Shown: in pieces, positions 1 to 8,685 of the stretch
Layout: each line of letters begins with the position of its first letter
Numbering within the stretch: position 1 is the first letter of the stretch
Source: Dyadobacter sediminis
GTDB taxonomy: Bacteria; Bacteroidota; Bacteroidia; Cytophagales; Spirosomataceae
NCBI RefSeq assembly: GCF_005860765.1
Contig: NZ_VCEI01000025.1
Location: 558,001-622,000, forward strand
Direction of reading: 5' to 3'
Length of the DNA: 64,000 bases
The notes under the pieces: generated by a model
What the model was told of the DNA's origin: nothing
Seen by the model: only the letters and a program-made list of their open reading frames with translations
Databases searched by the model: none
Made by a program: the position numbers and the translations under genes

Positions 1-1229
1 ATCCGGTACCGGGCGTCAACTTGGAGCGCTCCGCCTGTTACTTTTGAATCAGACAAGAAATCTTTTGGCTGGTCCCACATCCGTAGGATCAGGTCTGCTT
101 CCAGGCGCTTTGTGATTTCTTTGTTATAAGTACCCAAATCAAGCCCGTAACCTTCGGATTTGTAATTGCTGAATTTGTGGATTCCAAACAAAATATTTCT
201 GTTCCGAAATTGAACCGGAAGGGTTAACGAAATATCATTTCCAAAGTGCGTAGGAGTATATTGCATCAAAAAGTTAAATGAGGAATGCCTGCCCAGGGGA
301 ATGCGGTTGATGAAGAATATAGCCGGGTTCACGAAATTAAGCAGGGATAACTTCTTTTGTTTTAACAAATACCGCTGCGCCTCCAAGGACAAGTCCGAGT
401 AGCCGATCCTTCGGTTGACACCCTCACCATTAGGGAATTTATCCCTGTCTGTGTAGGGCTTTTCAGGACTGAACATATCGTAGGCCCAGGCGGTGAGATC
501 GGCACCTGCAAAATCACGCTGCTTAGGATCCGGACTTTCACTTTTTGCGCCCCAGACTTTCACTGAATCCGTCATCGGACTGGCTGAAAATTTGAAATAA
601 TCCCATACATACCACGCATTGTACAGAATGAGCGCGTTTTTTGATAACGTCCTTCTTTTGTAAAAATCCTGAACGGATATTTTTCTGTTCAACAGCACTT
701 CTGACTGTACGCCTGCAACATACGCGTAAAGAAGCTGATCAGGATTACTGCTTTTAAGTGAGGCCAGATCCTGATCACTGATGCCATACACTGTTCCGTC
801 CCATCGGTGCAGAAACCAGTTCCCGTTTTTGGAATCCATATTGTTGATACCCAGAACCGACCGGTGGAATTCTTCATGCGCCCAAACGCCCAGCGGAATA
901 GGGAGCTCACTTCCGTACTTAACAAACCCTGCACTCAACAGATACTTGAATCCTGCATTTAACACCTTTCTGCCAGATGTGTACGGTTGCTTTTTTGGCT
1001 TAAAAAGCCCGTTTCCAAGCTTATCGATGCCCATATAGCCAAGCTCATAGAAGTCGGCAGAGAATTCCAGTGCCTGGGTCATCGAAGGATAGCGGTAGGG
1101 GAGGTCCGTGTTCTGGGGAAGATCAATGACGGGTACCGAAAGGCGAAGCTGGTATCGCACGGAATCCTGGCCGTGTGACCAACCCACCAACGCCAAGAAG
1201 GCAACAACTAAACATGCAAATTTTTTCAT
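1..1229 (-). CDS. Secreted HExxH protein, 3' end outside window
   Basis: A long open frame on the minus strand starts at the ATG at 1229 and runs off the left edge, so 409 residues are visible. Residues 1-20 are a signal peptide (Lys-Lys, hydrophobic stretch, SHGQ cleavage region), so the product is exported. Residues 118-122 read HEEFH, an HExxH zinc-metallopeptidase-type site, and AGVQSE at 172-177 offers a downstream Glu as a possible third ligand, as in gluzincins. The later part is rich in aromatic and alternating residues, compatible with beta strands or an outer-membrane barrel. I do not recognise the family. Peptidase activity is inferred from the motif only. Confidence 0.8.
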   Translation of the reverse strand, partial: MKKFACLVVAFLALVGWSHGQDSVRYQLRLSVPVIDLPQNTDLPYRYPSMTQALEFSADFYELGYMGIDKLGNGLFKPKKQPYTSGRKVLNAGFKYLLSAGFVKYGSELPIPLGVWAHEEFHRSVLGINNMDSKNGNWFLHRWDGTVYGISDQDLASLKSSNPDQLLYAYVAGVQSEVLLNRKISVQDFYKRRTLSKNALILYNAWYVWDYFKFSASPMTDSVKVWGAKSESPDPKQRDFAGADLTAWAYDMFSPEKPYTDRDKFPNGEGVNRRIGYSDLSLEAQRYLLKQKKLSLLNFVNPAIFFINRIPLGRHSSFNFLMQYTPTHFGNDISLTLPVQFRNRNILFGIHKFSNYKSEGYGLDLGTYNKEITKRLEADLILRMWDQPKDFLSDSKVTGGALQVDARYR

Positions 1230-1542
1230 GGCTAAAAAGATTAATTATTATTTCAACGCTCTTATTAATGTTGATCAAAAATGATCTTATTTGAGCAAAA
1301 TTAATCAAAATCAAGTCGTGAGCTATCGGAATGGGTAGAAGATTGCTGTGAAGTTCGTGAACGGCTGGTGAAGCCGATCTTCCAAGGCCAGCGCAGCGGT
1401 AGAGCTGGTATTTACTGCTTACATTTTCATGAGAAACTTCTTATCAATTCATATAAAAAAAACAGAGGTAGGAGTCAAATGATGATCTTAAATTGACCTT
1501 GCAGTAAAATCCATACGAAATGCTGAAACAGAAAAAGTTGAC

Positions 1543-1905
1543 GTGTTAGCATTTAATATACAGGGCACAATTGCCTGGAAAGCAGGTATGAACGGTTCGG
1601 ACATTCAAAATTCGTTTATTGTCTCATCCATCAGGATACGATATGAAATTCGAAAGCTCAGGAGTGAAATCAGGCTATATTTTGGTGAATTCGACAATTT
1701 CAAACCTGATGATACATGGCTGGGCGAAATGAAATTAAACTTTGTAGGTATTAAATCAGGTCGCCACAATGTCTGTGTAAATGAGGAGATTGTTCATAGA
1801 ATATGTTCTGGTATTATATCCCTAAGTTTAAAAAATAAAAACTCATCGGATGTTTGTTTTCAAATGCAATATGGGAAACGGCTTTCCGCTGAAATCAAGC
1901 GGTGA
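1543..1905 (+). CDS. Doubtful small hypothetical protein
   Basis: A GTG-started frame of 120 codons with no recognised domain. The frame stays open upstream to a stop at about 1489. A better start (ATG at 1479 or 1482 behind AGGTAGGAG) lies one frame away, so an older gene with a frameshift is possible. Its last 63 bases overlap the end of the convergent acetyltransferase gene, which argues against it. The rest of the 1230-1842 gap is AT-rich and shows nothing else. Treat as a possible remnant. Confidence 0.22.
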   Translation: MLAFNIQGTIAWKAGMNGSDIQNSFIVSSIRIRYEIRKLRSEIRLYFGEFDNFKPDDTWLGEMKLNFVGIKSGRHNVCVNEEIVHRICSGIISLSLKNKNSSDVCFQMQYGKRLSAEIKR

Positions 1906-2295
1906 ACGGCCGACAACCTTAAATCCTGTTTTTATATAAAATTTCAGTGCTTCCTGATTGTCCTCATTGACATCAACTTCCCAGGCCTGCAGCTGCTGAA
2001 CTGCGAATCGGCACAATGCCTGGCCGATGCCTTTTCCAAAATCGTCCGGTCGCACGAAAAGCATTTCAATCTTCCCTTCTGCAACCCCGATAAAGCCTGA
2101 AATCTCGCCGGATGCACGGCGAATCCCAAAAAGACTAAGACTGGGCAAGTACGCATTAAGAACCAGTGGTTTGTAAAATTGTATGTCAGCTTCTGACAGA
2201 AAGTGATGGCTGGTGCGCACCGAAGCTTCCCATAAAGAGGTGACTTCGGAAAAGTCTTCTTTGGATAGTGGTATAATCTGATACTGCGTGTTCAT
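1843..2295 (-). CDS. GNAT acetyltransferase, YjaB-like
   Basis: A 150-residue single-domain Gcn5-related N-acetyltransferase. The acetyl-CoA loop is visible as RPDDFGKGIGQAL (about residues 77-89), preceded by the beta-4 strand IEMLFV and followed by a VNEDNQEALKFYIKTGFKV segment typical of the C-terminal half. The order of motifs and the end (GRSPLDFSGKPFPILHL) closely resemble E. coli YjaB as I remember it. YjaB-type enzymes acetylate an amine on a small molecule or protein; the substrate here is unknown. It is followed downstream by nothing on the same strand and preceded by a small lipoprotein gene 5 bases away, so the two may be co-transcribed. Confidence 0.88.
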   Translation of the reverse strand: MNTQYQIIPLSKEDFSEVTSLWEASVRTSHHFLSEADIQFYKPLVLNAYLPSLSLFGIRRASGEISGFIGVAEGKIEMLFVRPDDFGKGIGQALCRFAVQQLQAWEVDVNEDNQEALKFYIKTGFKVVGRSPLDFSGKPFPILHLKTNIR

Positions 2296-2300
2296 AACCT

Positions 2301-2537
2301 TTAAAAATTTGTATGTATAAGTGCTTGTTGCAGCCTCTTTTCAGTTATGCAGGCATTGTAAGCGGGGCGAGCCGCTTTCATTTTCCTGGTCTTTTTGATG
2401 GGCGCACAAAAGGGTTTCTCCATATCAGCCGGCCTCCTTTGCGTTGGGACTATGGGGTCTGGCTGCGGTTCTGACTGATTTTGCTGACAGGCAGTAAGTG
2501 CCCAGCCACTCAGCAGAAGGGGCATGATAAAGCGCAA
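2301..2537 (-). CDS. Small lipoprotein of unknown function
   Basis: A short protein with a lipoprotein signal (hydrophobic stretch, then LTAC as lipobox, Cys at residue 17), followed by a Gln/Pro-rich linker and a basic tail containing two further Cys. The start is uncertain. The frame begins at TTG 2537, with an internal ATG at 2525. Another ATG at 2544, in a different frame, would give a perfect MKLRFIMPLL signal if one T near 2538-2541 were absent. Either the TTG is used, or there is a one-base slip in the DNA or the read. It lies between the GNAT and racemase genes on the same strand. Confidence 0.55.
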   Translation of the reverse strand: MRFIMPLLLSGWALTACQQNQSEPQPDPIVPTQRRPADMEKPFCAPIKKTRKMKAARPAYNACITEKRLQQALIHTNF

Positions 2538-2562
2538 GTTTCATGGCAAATAGTTTTAAAAA

Positions 2563-3258
2563 TCAGCTAAGACAAAATTTCACGGCTGCTTGTGCATGCA
2601 GGTAAGTTGTGTCAAAAACAGGAACAGCAACGTCGGTCTGGTTGATCAGCATACCGATTTCCGTACATCCGAGGACAATCGCGCCGGCGCCGGAGTCAAT
2701 CAGATTTTGAATGACATGAATATACTGGTGCCGCGAAGAATCATTTATGATGCCTTTACATAGCTCATCATAAATAATATCATGAACGAGCTGTCGATCG
2801 TCATGGCCCGGAACGATGACTTCAATCTGATGCTGCTCACGGAATCTTCGGATATAAAAATCCTGCTCCATGGTAAAGCGGGTGGCCAGCATACCTACTT
2901 TTTTCAGTTCTAACTGCTGTATGGCTGCGGCTGTCGGATCAGCGATGTGAATCACGGGTATTTTCACCGCGTCGGCTACCCGGGCATACACCAGATGCAT
3001 GGTGTTCGTACAAATCATCAATGCATCAGCGCCTGCATTTTCCAGTTTCAAAGCCGCGTCGGAAAGCATTTCTGCTGCTTGTTGCCAGTCACCATTGGTT
3101 TGCAGCCTGGCAATTTCTTCAAAGTCAAAGGAATAAAGCAGCAGCTTTGCTGAGTGTAGTCCGCCGAGCCGCCGGCGGATCATCTCGTTGATCCATTTAT
3201 AGTAAGTGGCTGTTGATTCCCAGCTCATTCCGCCAAGTAGCCCGATCGTTTTCATCAT
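2563..3258 (-). CDS. Aspartate/glutamate racemase family protein
   Basis: A 231-residue cofactor-independent amino-acid racemase of the Asp/Glu racemase superfamily (YgeA/RacD type). The N-terminus KTIGLLGGMSWEST is the family signature. The two catalytic cysteines lie in CTNTMH (Cys83) and LGCTEI (Cys198), the expected spacing for acid-base catalysis at the alpha carbon. The frame is open further upstream, but the double ATG at 3258/3255 directly precedes the conserved start, and choosing it removes an overlap with the hydrolase gene that ends at 3293. It could supply D-amino acids for the envelope; substrate preference cannot be read from the sequence. Confidence 0.92.
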   Translation of the reverse strand: MMKTIGLLGGMSWESTATYYKWINEMIRRRLGGLHSAKLLLYSFDFEEIARLQTNGDWQQAAEMLSDAALKLENAGADALMICTNTMHLVYARVADAVKIPVIHIADPTAAAIQQLELKKVGMLATRFTMEQDFYIRRFREQHQIEVIVPGHDDRQLVHDIIYDELCKGIINDSSRHQYIHVIQNLIDSGAGAIVLGCTEIGMLINQTDVAVPVFDTTYLHAQAAVKFCLS

Positions 3259-3292
3259 CAATGCGATGTTTAATATTTCAAATTCCCTGTAA

Positions 3293-4300
3293 TCATAACT
3301 GTTGCCCGACAAAAGTCCGCACCGCATTTACAAATTCAGCAGTTTCCGTAATAAACGGCTCATGCCAGGATTGCTCAAATATAACCTGTGTTACGATGGC
3401 ATTTTTAAGTAAATCCTTACTTTCCTGTCCGATTTCACAGGGCACAATCCCGTCTTTTTTACCCCAGAAAAGGCCCACCGGAATCCGCACATGTTGCAGC
3501 AGATTGCCCTTTTCAAATGTTCGGCTTTCGATGTCACCGTAGTAGCCGTACGCTTTGCTGTGGGTAAACTGTGCAAGCGCCGTATTTGGCGATCCTAACG
3601 CGTAATTGATCACATACTTTTTATCCGAATATACCGAAACGGGATTTCCGTCCAGTTTGTGCATCCAGCGGTAAATGCCTTCCCAATCTACGGTCCCGGT
3701 GTTTTGCGGCGTGACCGGATTTGCAGTCAGAAAATCTTCGGCCTCTTTATTGCCTTTTTCCCTGGCCCGTTTCAATGCCCATTCCCGCACCTGGTAGAGC
3801 CAGCGGTAATAAGAGAACATGCCATTGACCATCATCGCGCCGGCAATGTGCCTTTGATTGTCCCCTTTCGTCAGATATTGCCAGGCAAGCTCCACACCAA
3901 AGCTATGTGCGAGCAGGTATATCTGCGCGCCGGGATATTGCTTTTTCAACAAGCTAACGACCAGTTCCATATCTTCTTCAAACTGCGCGTAACGCAGTGT
4001 CGCAGGATCGACTTTGCCCGAAGATGCACCGGCTACACGCTGGTCCCAATACGCCATCATCACATCGCTTTCCAGGTCTTTGAGGTAATACCGGTAACAC
4101 ATCGCACAATCGCCCGGGCCGCCATGGACAAAAAGCACGATCTTATCAGGCTGCCTGTTTCCTTTGACCCAGATCGGCATGTCAGCGCCTTTGTGCCGCA
4201 GGAAAAATGTAGCGTCCTCACGCGGCTGCGTATCTTTTTCTTTGCAGCAGATCAGCCCGAAGAGCAGGCAGAACATCGATAGTCTTGTAAGCAGTCTCAT
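3293..4300 (-). CDS. Alpha/beta hydrolase lipoprotein (peptidase S33-like)
   Basis: A 335-residue protein with a lipoprotein-type N-terminus (hydrophobic run ending GLICC, lipid Cys about residue 18) and an alpha/beta-hydrolase domain. HGGPG at 59-63 is the oxyanion-hole motif of prolyl-iminopeptidase-like (S33) enzymes. The nucleophile elbow is AHSFG (Ser133). GKKDGIVP supplies the acid Asp and SWHEPF the catalytic His near the C-terminus. It is probably anchored in the envelope and cleaves small esters or peptides. Its ATG overlaps the stop of the upstream gene by the four bases ATGA (4297-4300), so the two are translationally coupled. Confidence 0.88.
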   Translation of the reverse strand: MRLLTRLSMFCLLFGLICCKEKDTQPREDATFFLRHKGADMPIWVKGNRQPDKIVLFVHGGPGDCAMCYRYYLKDLESDVMMAYWDQRVAGASSGKVDPATLRYAQFEEDMELVVSLLKKQYPGAQIYLLAHSFGVELAWQYLTKGDNQRHIAGAMMVNGMFSYYRWLYQVREWALKRAREKGNKEAEDFLTANPVTPQNTGTVDWEGIYRWMHKLDGNPVSVYSDKKYVINYALGSPNTALAQFTHSKAYGYYGDIESRTFEKGNLLQHVRIPVGLFWGKKDGIVPCEIGQESKDLLKNAIVTQVIFEQSWHEPFITETAEFVNAVRTFVGQQL

Positions 4301-4857
4301 TGTTTTTTCAGAGGAATTAATGTGCCGGCTTCCAGGGCGAAGCGGATCAGGTTAGACGTGTTGTAAGGCCGCTGCTGCATCAGATCCAGTCTGACGTACC
4401 AGGCTAGCGGCACTTTTCTGCGGACCGATAAATCATGGCCGACACCAAGCGATAGGGTGGGCATAAATGCATTTCCGCCTGCAAAACGTACCCGGTCGAA
4501 ATCACCGTCCGTAGTGGCTTCGTAGGTTTTACCATCGAGGAAATAGCGGAAGTAGGCCGGGGAAAGTGAGAGTTCAAAAAGCGCACCTTTCTTTCCCGTC
4601 CGCCGAAAACCAATTTCGGGCGATACGATCAGGCCGATGTGATTCTGCGGATGTTGGTATCCGGCCACCCCCAGCGAACCGTAAAGCATCCGTTTTGCAT
4701 GGCGTGCGGATACGGAAACCGCTACAGGTTTTTCATAAGCCACACGAAGGCCGTAATGGGAGACCGTTTCGCCAAAATATCCCAGCCGCAGGGATTGGGC
4801 ATAGAGGAATTGTGGGCCCGTACAAAAAAGTACGAACCATAAAAATTTGCATTTCAT
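4297..4857 (-). CDS. Secreted beta-barrel-like hypothetical protein
   Basis: A 186-residue protein taken from the ATG at 4857, because what follows is a clean signal peptide (KCKFLWFVLF, cleavage near LYAQS). An upstream extension to 4917 is possible but not signal-like. The mature part has many short alternating segments (LRLGYFGE, YGLRVAYEK, LSLSPAYFRYF) and ends in a strand-like LIRFALEAGTLIPL, consistent with a small outer-membrane barrel. No catalytic motif is seen. It is coupled by an ATGA overlap to the alpha/beta hydrolase, so it may be its membrane partner (inference). It lies opposite the AraC-type gene at 5060. Confidence 0.65.
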   Translation of the reverse strand: MKCKFLWFVLFCTGPQFLYAQSLRLGYFGETVSHYGLRVAYEKPVAVSVSARHAKRMLYGSLGVAGYQHPQNHIGLIVSPEIGFRRTGKKGALFELSLSPAYFRYFLDGKTYEATTDGDFDRVRFAGGNAFMPTLSLGVGHDLSVRRKVPLAWYVRLDLMQQRPYNTSNLIRFALEAGTLIPLKKQ

Positions 4858-5059
4858 AAAATCATGGCTAATTACTTTATTTATTGGTAAGCTTGTATTC
4901 GAAATGCCGTAGGGCAACGCTCATCGCCATTTTGTTTTCAGTGGCACAAAGGTGGCCGATGAGATCAGGATCAGGAATCACGAAACATTCCAAATGCCTG
5001 AATAAAATGGTGAATTGTAAGTATTGCCCTCTGAATTGATGAATTGAGACGAACTGATT

Positions 5060-5866
5060 ATGCAACTTTGTCCCACAGCCGCACTGGCACATCTCATCAA
5101 ACATTACCTTGTCATTGATATGGATGAGATCCCCAACCGGAACCTGAGGATGTTTTCTGACGGAAATACGGGAATGGTTTTCAACTATAAAGACCCTATT
5201 CTTTTGGGGCAAGATGAAACATCGGTCAACTTTCTTCCTCCCAGCTTTTTATATGGATCGTTTCACCATTATCAGGACTTGAAAGCCACCGGAAGGATTG
5301 GTTTGCTGGTAGCCGTTTTTCACCCTTTCGCCCTTTCGTCCATGCTGAAAGTGCAGGCAAATCACCTGATCGATCAGGTAATCAACCTGGAAGCGGTCTA
5401 TGATCAGGAAGCAAATGATCTTACCGCGCAAATCCGCCTCGCTCAGGACAGTTATGCAAAAATCGCCGTGGTTGAAAAATTCCTCTTGCAAAAGCTTTCT
5501 GGTTTCAAGCCAGCGAATAACAATGCTTTTCATGCCGTACGGTTGATCCAGCAACATCATGGCGACTTGCCGGTAAACGTACTTTTATCGTCCCTGCAAA
5601 TCAGTGAACGGAAGTTGGAACGTATTTTTCAGGATCATGTGGGCTACTCACCCAAGCGCTTTGCGGGCATTACCAAGATCCAGTATTTCCTAAGATTGCT
5701 TCGCCAAAACCGCCCCTCGAACTATACCGGCCTGGTATACGATGCCGGTTTTTACGATCAGGCGCATCTGATCAGAACCATGAGAAGTATTTCCGGCATC
5801 ACGCCCGGCGAATATTTAGGACAACCGCACTTACTGGCCGCTAACTTTCTGGAAATTTCTTTGTGA
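5060..5866 (+). CDS. AraC family transcriptional regulator
   Basis: A 268-residue regulator. The N-terminal part (about 1-150, with MVFNYKDP, FLPPSFLYG and VAVFHPFALSSML) resembles the ligand-sensing DUF6597-type domain common in Bacteroidota AraC proteins. The C-terminal part (about 170-265) carries the double helix-turn-helix, with LSSLQISERKLERIFQDHVGYSPKRF and a second helix pair ending YDQAHLIRTMRSISGITPGEY. It sits immediately upstream of a nitrilase-family gene and a GNAT gene on the same strand and opposite the small barrel/hydrolase pair, so it probably controls one or both units. Confidence 0.9.
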   Translation: MQLCPTAALAHLIKHYLVIDMDEIPNRNLRMFSDGNTGMVFNYKDPILLGQDETSVNFLPPSFLYGSFHHYQDLKATGRIGLLVAVFHPFALSSMLKVQANHLIDQVINLEAVYDQEANDLTAQIRLAQDSYAKIAVVEKFLLQKLSGFKPANNNAFHAVRLIQQHHGDLPVNVLLSSLQISERKLERIFQDHVGYSPKRFAGITKIQYFLRLLRQNRPSNYTGLVYDAGFYDQAHLIRTMRSISGITPGEYLGQPHLLAANFLEISL

Positions 5867-5948
5867 TTTCTGGCCATTGTCGGATTTGTACAATCCAGAA
5901 AATTTGCATTCCGCTAGCTTTGAGCCATTCAAAAAAATTAAAGAAAGT

Positions 5949-6890
5949 ATGGAAAATCTGAAAGTTGCCACCGCACAATTTGAGAACCGCAGCGGGGACA
6001 AAAGTTACAACCTTGGAATGATCGATTCGCTTTCCGCCCAGGCAGCAAAGGAAGGCGCCCAGGTAATTGCATTCCACGAATGCTCGGTGACGGGTTACAC
6101 ATTCGCTCGAAATTTATCCAGAGAACAACTGCTGGAAGTTTCCGAACTGATTCCGGAAGGTCCCAGCATCGGCAGACTAACTGAGATTTCCCGGGCGAAC
6201 AACATTACAATCCTGGCAGGGTTGTTTGAAAAAGACGCCCACGGAAATATGTACAAAGCCTATGTCTGCGTCAATGAGCGCGGATTGGTCGCCAGGTTCC
6301 GCAAGCTTCATCCATTCATCAACCCGCATCTGACGCCCGGGAACGAATATGTGGTTTTTGATTTGATGGGCTGGAAATGTGGAATATTGATCTGTTACGA
6401 TAACAATGTCATTGAAAACGTGAGGGCAACCAAATTGCTTGGTGCCGATATTATTTTTATGCCGCATGTGACCATGTGTACCCCTTCATCCCGCCCCGGC
6501 GCCGGCTTTGTTGATCCGGATCTGTGGCTGAACAGGCAAAACGATCCGACCACACTCCGTCAGGAATTTGACGGGCTTAAAGGACGTGGCTGGCTGATGA
6601 AATGGCTGCCTGCACGGGCTTATGACAATGCGGTTTATGCCGTGTTTTCCAATCCGATCGGTATGGACGATGATCAGCTCAAAAACGGCTGTTCGATGAT
6701 TCTGGACCCGTTTGGCGATATCATTGCAGAGTGCCGCAAACTTGACAATGACATTGCCATTGCCACATTGACGCCGGAAAAGCTGAAAGCCGCGGGAGGA
6801 GCCAGATATATCAACGCCCGCAAGCCCGCTTTGTACAGCGACATCATCGGTCAGCCGCACATTTCGGAGCAAAAGGTCGTTTGGTTATAA
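5949..6890 (+). CDS. Carbon-nitrogen hydrolase (nitrilase superfamily)
   Basis: A 313-residue enzyme. The nitrilase Glu-Lys-Cys triad is complete: Glu44 in FHECSVTGY, Lys119 in FRKLHPF and Cys149 in GILICYDNN. The start is the ATG at 5949, since the alpha-beta-beta-alpha fold begins immediately (LKVATAQFENRSGD). Family members hydrolyse amides, nitriles or N-carbamoyl compounds in the cytosol. The insert after the Cys (MCTPSSRPGAGF, DPDLW) resembles ring- or polyamine-type amidases, but I cannot assign a substrate. It lies 82 bases after the AraC gene and 84 before a GNAT gene, suggesting a small nitrogen-scavenging unit. Confidence 0.9.
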   Translation: MENLKVATAQFENRSGDKSYNLGMIDSLSAQAAKEGAQVIAFHECSVTGYTFARNLSREQLLEVSELIPEGPSIGRLTEISRANNITILAGLFEKDAHGNMYKAYVCVNERGLVARFRKLHPFINPHLTPGNEYVVFDLMGWKCGILICYDNNVIENVRATKLLGADIIFMPHVTMCTPSSRPGAGFVDPDLWLNRQNDPTTLRQEFDGLKGRGWLMKWLPARAYDNAVYAVFSNPIGMDDDQLKNGCSMILDPFGDIIAECRKLDNDIAIATLTPEKLKAAGGARYINARKPALYSDIIGQPHISEQKVVWL

Positions 6891-6974
6891 ATGAATTTGA
6901 AATCGGCCGCTGATGCAATCAATTTTCACTCCTGGTGTTTTCATTTCATTTTGAAAATTGATTATTTCGTGCGT

Positions 6975-7469
6975 ATGAACAACGGCGACCAATTAACAGC
7001 AATTACATTGCGACAGGCAACGCGCACTGACCTGGAATGCCTGCAGGCCATTTATAAAGAAACAATAGATCACACTTGCGCCCATGACTATGATCCGGAG
7101 CAGCGCGATGCATGGAAGCAGGGCACTGAAAACCTGGAACGCTGGGCGGCTGCTATCGATACGCAATATTTTATCATTGCCGAAGTGGACGGAAATCAAG
7201 CCGGCTTTGGCTCGCTGAAAGACAATGATTACATTGATTTTATGTTCACCAGCAAGCATTACCTCCGTCAAGGCATCGCCCAGACCATCTATGACCGATT
7301 GGAAGAAAAGGCCGCTAAAACGGGTGCAGAAATCTTAACCGCTGATGTAAGTAAGACTGCAAGGCCATTCTTTGAACGACAGGGCTTTGCAGTATCGGCT
7401 GAGAACCGGAATTGCATACGCGGGGTCTGGATTACAAATTTCCGGATGCAGAAAGTGCTTTCGAATTAG
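6975..7469 (+). CDS. GNAT family N-acetyltransferase
   Basis: A 164-residue acetyltransferase. ITLRQATRTDLECLQAIYK opens the fold, FIIAEVDGNQAGFGSL gives the beta-2/3 hairpin, and FTSKHYLRQGIAQTIYDRL is the acetyl-CoA loop (a Q/RxxGxA-type motif). ADVSKTARPFFERQGF is the terminal half typical of YafP-like enzymes. The ATG at 6975 was preferred over one at 6891 that abuts the nitrilase stop, because residues encoded between them do not resemble the family. The substrate is unknown. Confidence 0.85.
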   Translation: MNNGDQLTAITLRQATRTDLECLQAIYKETIDHTCAHDYDPEQRDAWKQGTENLERWAAAIDTQYFIIAEVDGNQAGFGSLKDNDYIDFMFTSKHYLRQGIAQTIYDRLEEKAAKTGAEILTADVSKTARPFFERQGFAVSAENRNCIRGVWITNFRMQKVLSN

Positions 7470-7498
7470 TCCTTGTAAAACGAGCATTAAACCGATAT

Positions 7499-7531
7499 CC
7501 CGGGCCGTTTCGCAGGCGATAACTGCCCGGG
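7499..7531. terminator. Weak inverted repeat between convergent genes
   Basis: Seven-base arms CCCGGGC (7499-7505) and GCCCGGG (7525-7531) flank a 19-base loop between the convergent GNAT and membrane-protein genes. There is no clear T-run, so termination is only a guess from position. Confidence 0.25.
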
Positions 7532-7561
7532 TGACGCATTGAAAACAAGCATTGCTGCCTG

Positions 7562-8498
7562 TTACTGCTGATCAAATTCTCTGGGCTGTTTCGACAGCAG
7601 CTTGCGCCGGTCTGTATCTGCAAGGTCAGACAACGGCTTACGGGCAGGCTTGTTGCGGTAGGGGACAAGCTTTGGATAGCCATGCCTCAGGCTCACATTA
7701 CGCAGCTTTTTACCAGAATATTCAAAAATTTCGTATTTCCAGTAGCTATGGTTTTTGAATTGCATCAAATCTTTTGCTACGATTTCATACCGGTGATCAG
7801 CGTTGAAATCCGTTTCAGGCTCCATGGAAAAATCAAAAAAGGAAACTTTTGAATACGAACCATCGGGCTCGCTGAACAAGTACATTTTTCGTTTCACTTT
7901 GGACGCTAGCGGCGACGCTCCTTGAAAGTCAAAGAATATCTTGAAATCCAGCCGGCCGTCGTGATTGAGATCCGCAGCGAATGCAGTATCCCGGCAACTT
8001 TCCATGCTAACTGTCGGCTCACTGAATTGCTGTATGCTGCCCGTTGTGGCCTTAGTCATTACTTTAATTCCTTTCTCCTTCGCATCAATGAGAGACACTT
8101 GAAGATCAGCCGACGAAAAACGCAGCGTGTCGCCGCTCCAAAATGCCGGCAGCTTATGATATCGAATCACACGCAGCTTTTGTACAGGCGGATCATGTTG
8201 CAAAAACGTGTAGAGCAACAGTATTATAGCAGGTAATAACAATGGGATAAGAGTTGTATGTGGTAAATGGAACAATGCCTGAACGTTCAAAATTGGTAAT
8301 CCAGTACCTGACTGGAAAGGCGAAAGCAGCTGGATTGTATTTTTTGGCCGGTTCTGTTTTTTGTCCGCATGATGACTTTTTCCTGGCCTGTACCAATAGG
8401 ATGCTTTGCGGCCGCCGGGTACTTCTTGCTGCCTTAATGGTCTGTGACCCGATCCATAAGAAAGCAAACAACATGACCAGCAGGGTGCCGCCCGGCAT
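7562..8498 (-). CDS. Membrane-anchored hypothetical protein, probable frameshift
   Basis: The C-terminal two thirds is a convincing protein: a transmembrane helix (LIPLLLPAIILLLYTF), then DPPVQKLRVIRYHKLPAFWSGDTLRF and a region containing LNHDGRLDFKIFFDFQG. That frame has no good ATG upstream. A credible start, ATG 8498 (MPGGTLLVMLFAFLWIG), lies in another frame and opens with a second hydrophobic helix. The two would join near 8315-8340, around the codons for AAFAFP and SGTGLPILNVQ. I read this as one gene with a one-base frameshift, real or from sequencing. If not, the gene begins at a non-ATG codon. Function unknown; EF-hand-like Asp residues (DLNHDGRLDF) may bind calcium. Confidence 0.5.
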
Positions 8499-8685
8499 TT
8501 GATCAAGAGTCGGGCCCCTTGCGCAACCTGTCGAATCCTAAGTCATTTATGAATCGCTTAGTTATTTCAGTACATCTCTTCTGCTACGAAGATCATAGTG
8601 ATGCATTGTATTGTTATTTTTCAACTATCATCATGAAGGATTCGTAAACTAAAAACGTAACCCAATGGTACAGGAAAGTTGATGG

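Noticed and set aside
3659-4282. A 207-codon plus-strand frame
   Set aside because: Mirror of the alpha/beta hydrolase gene, which has all catalytic motifs.
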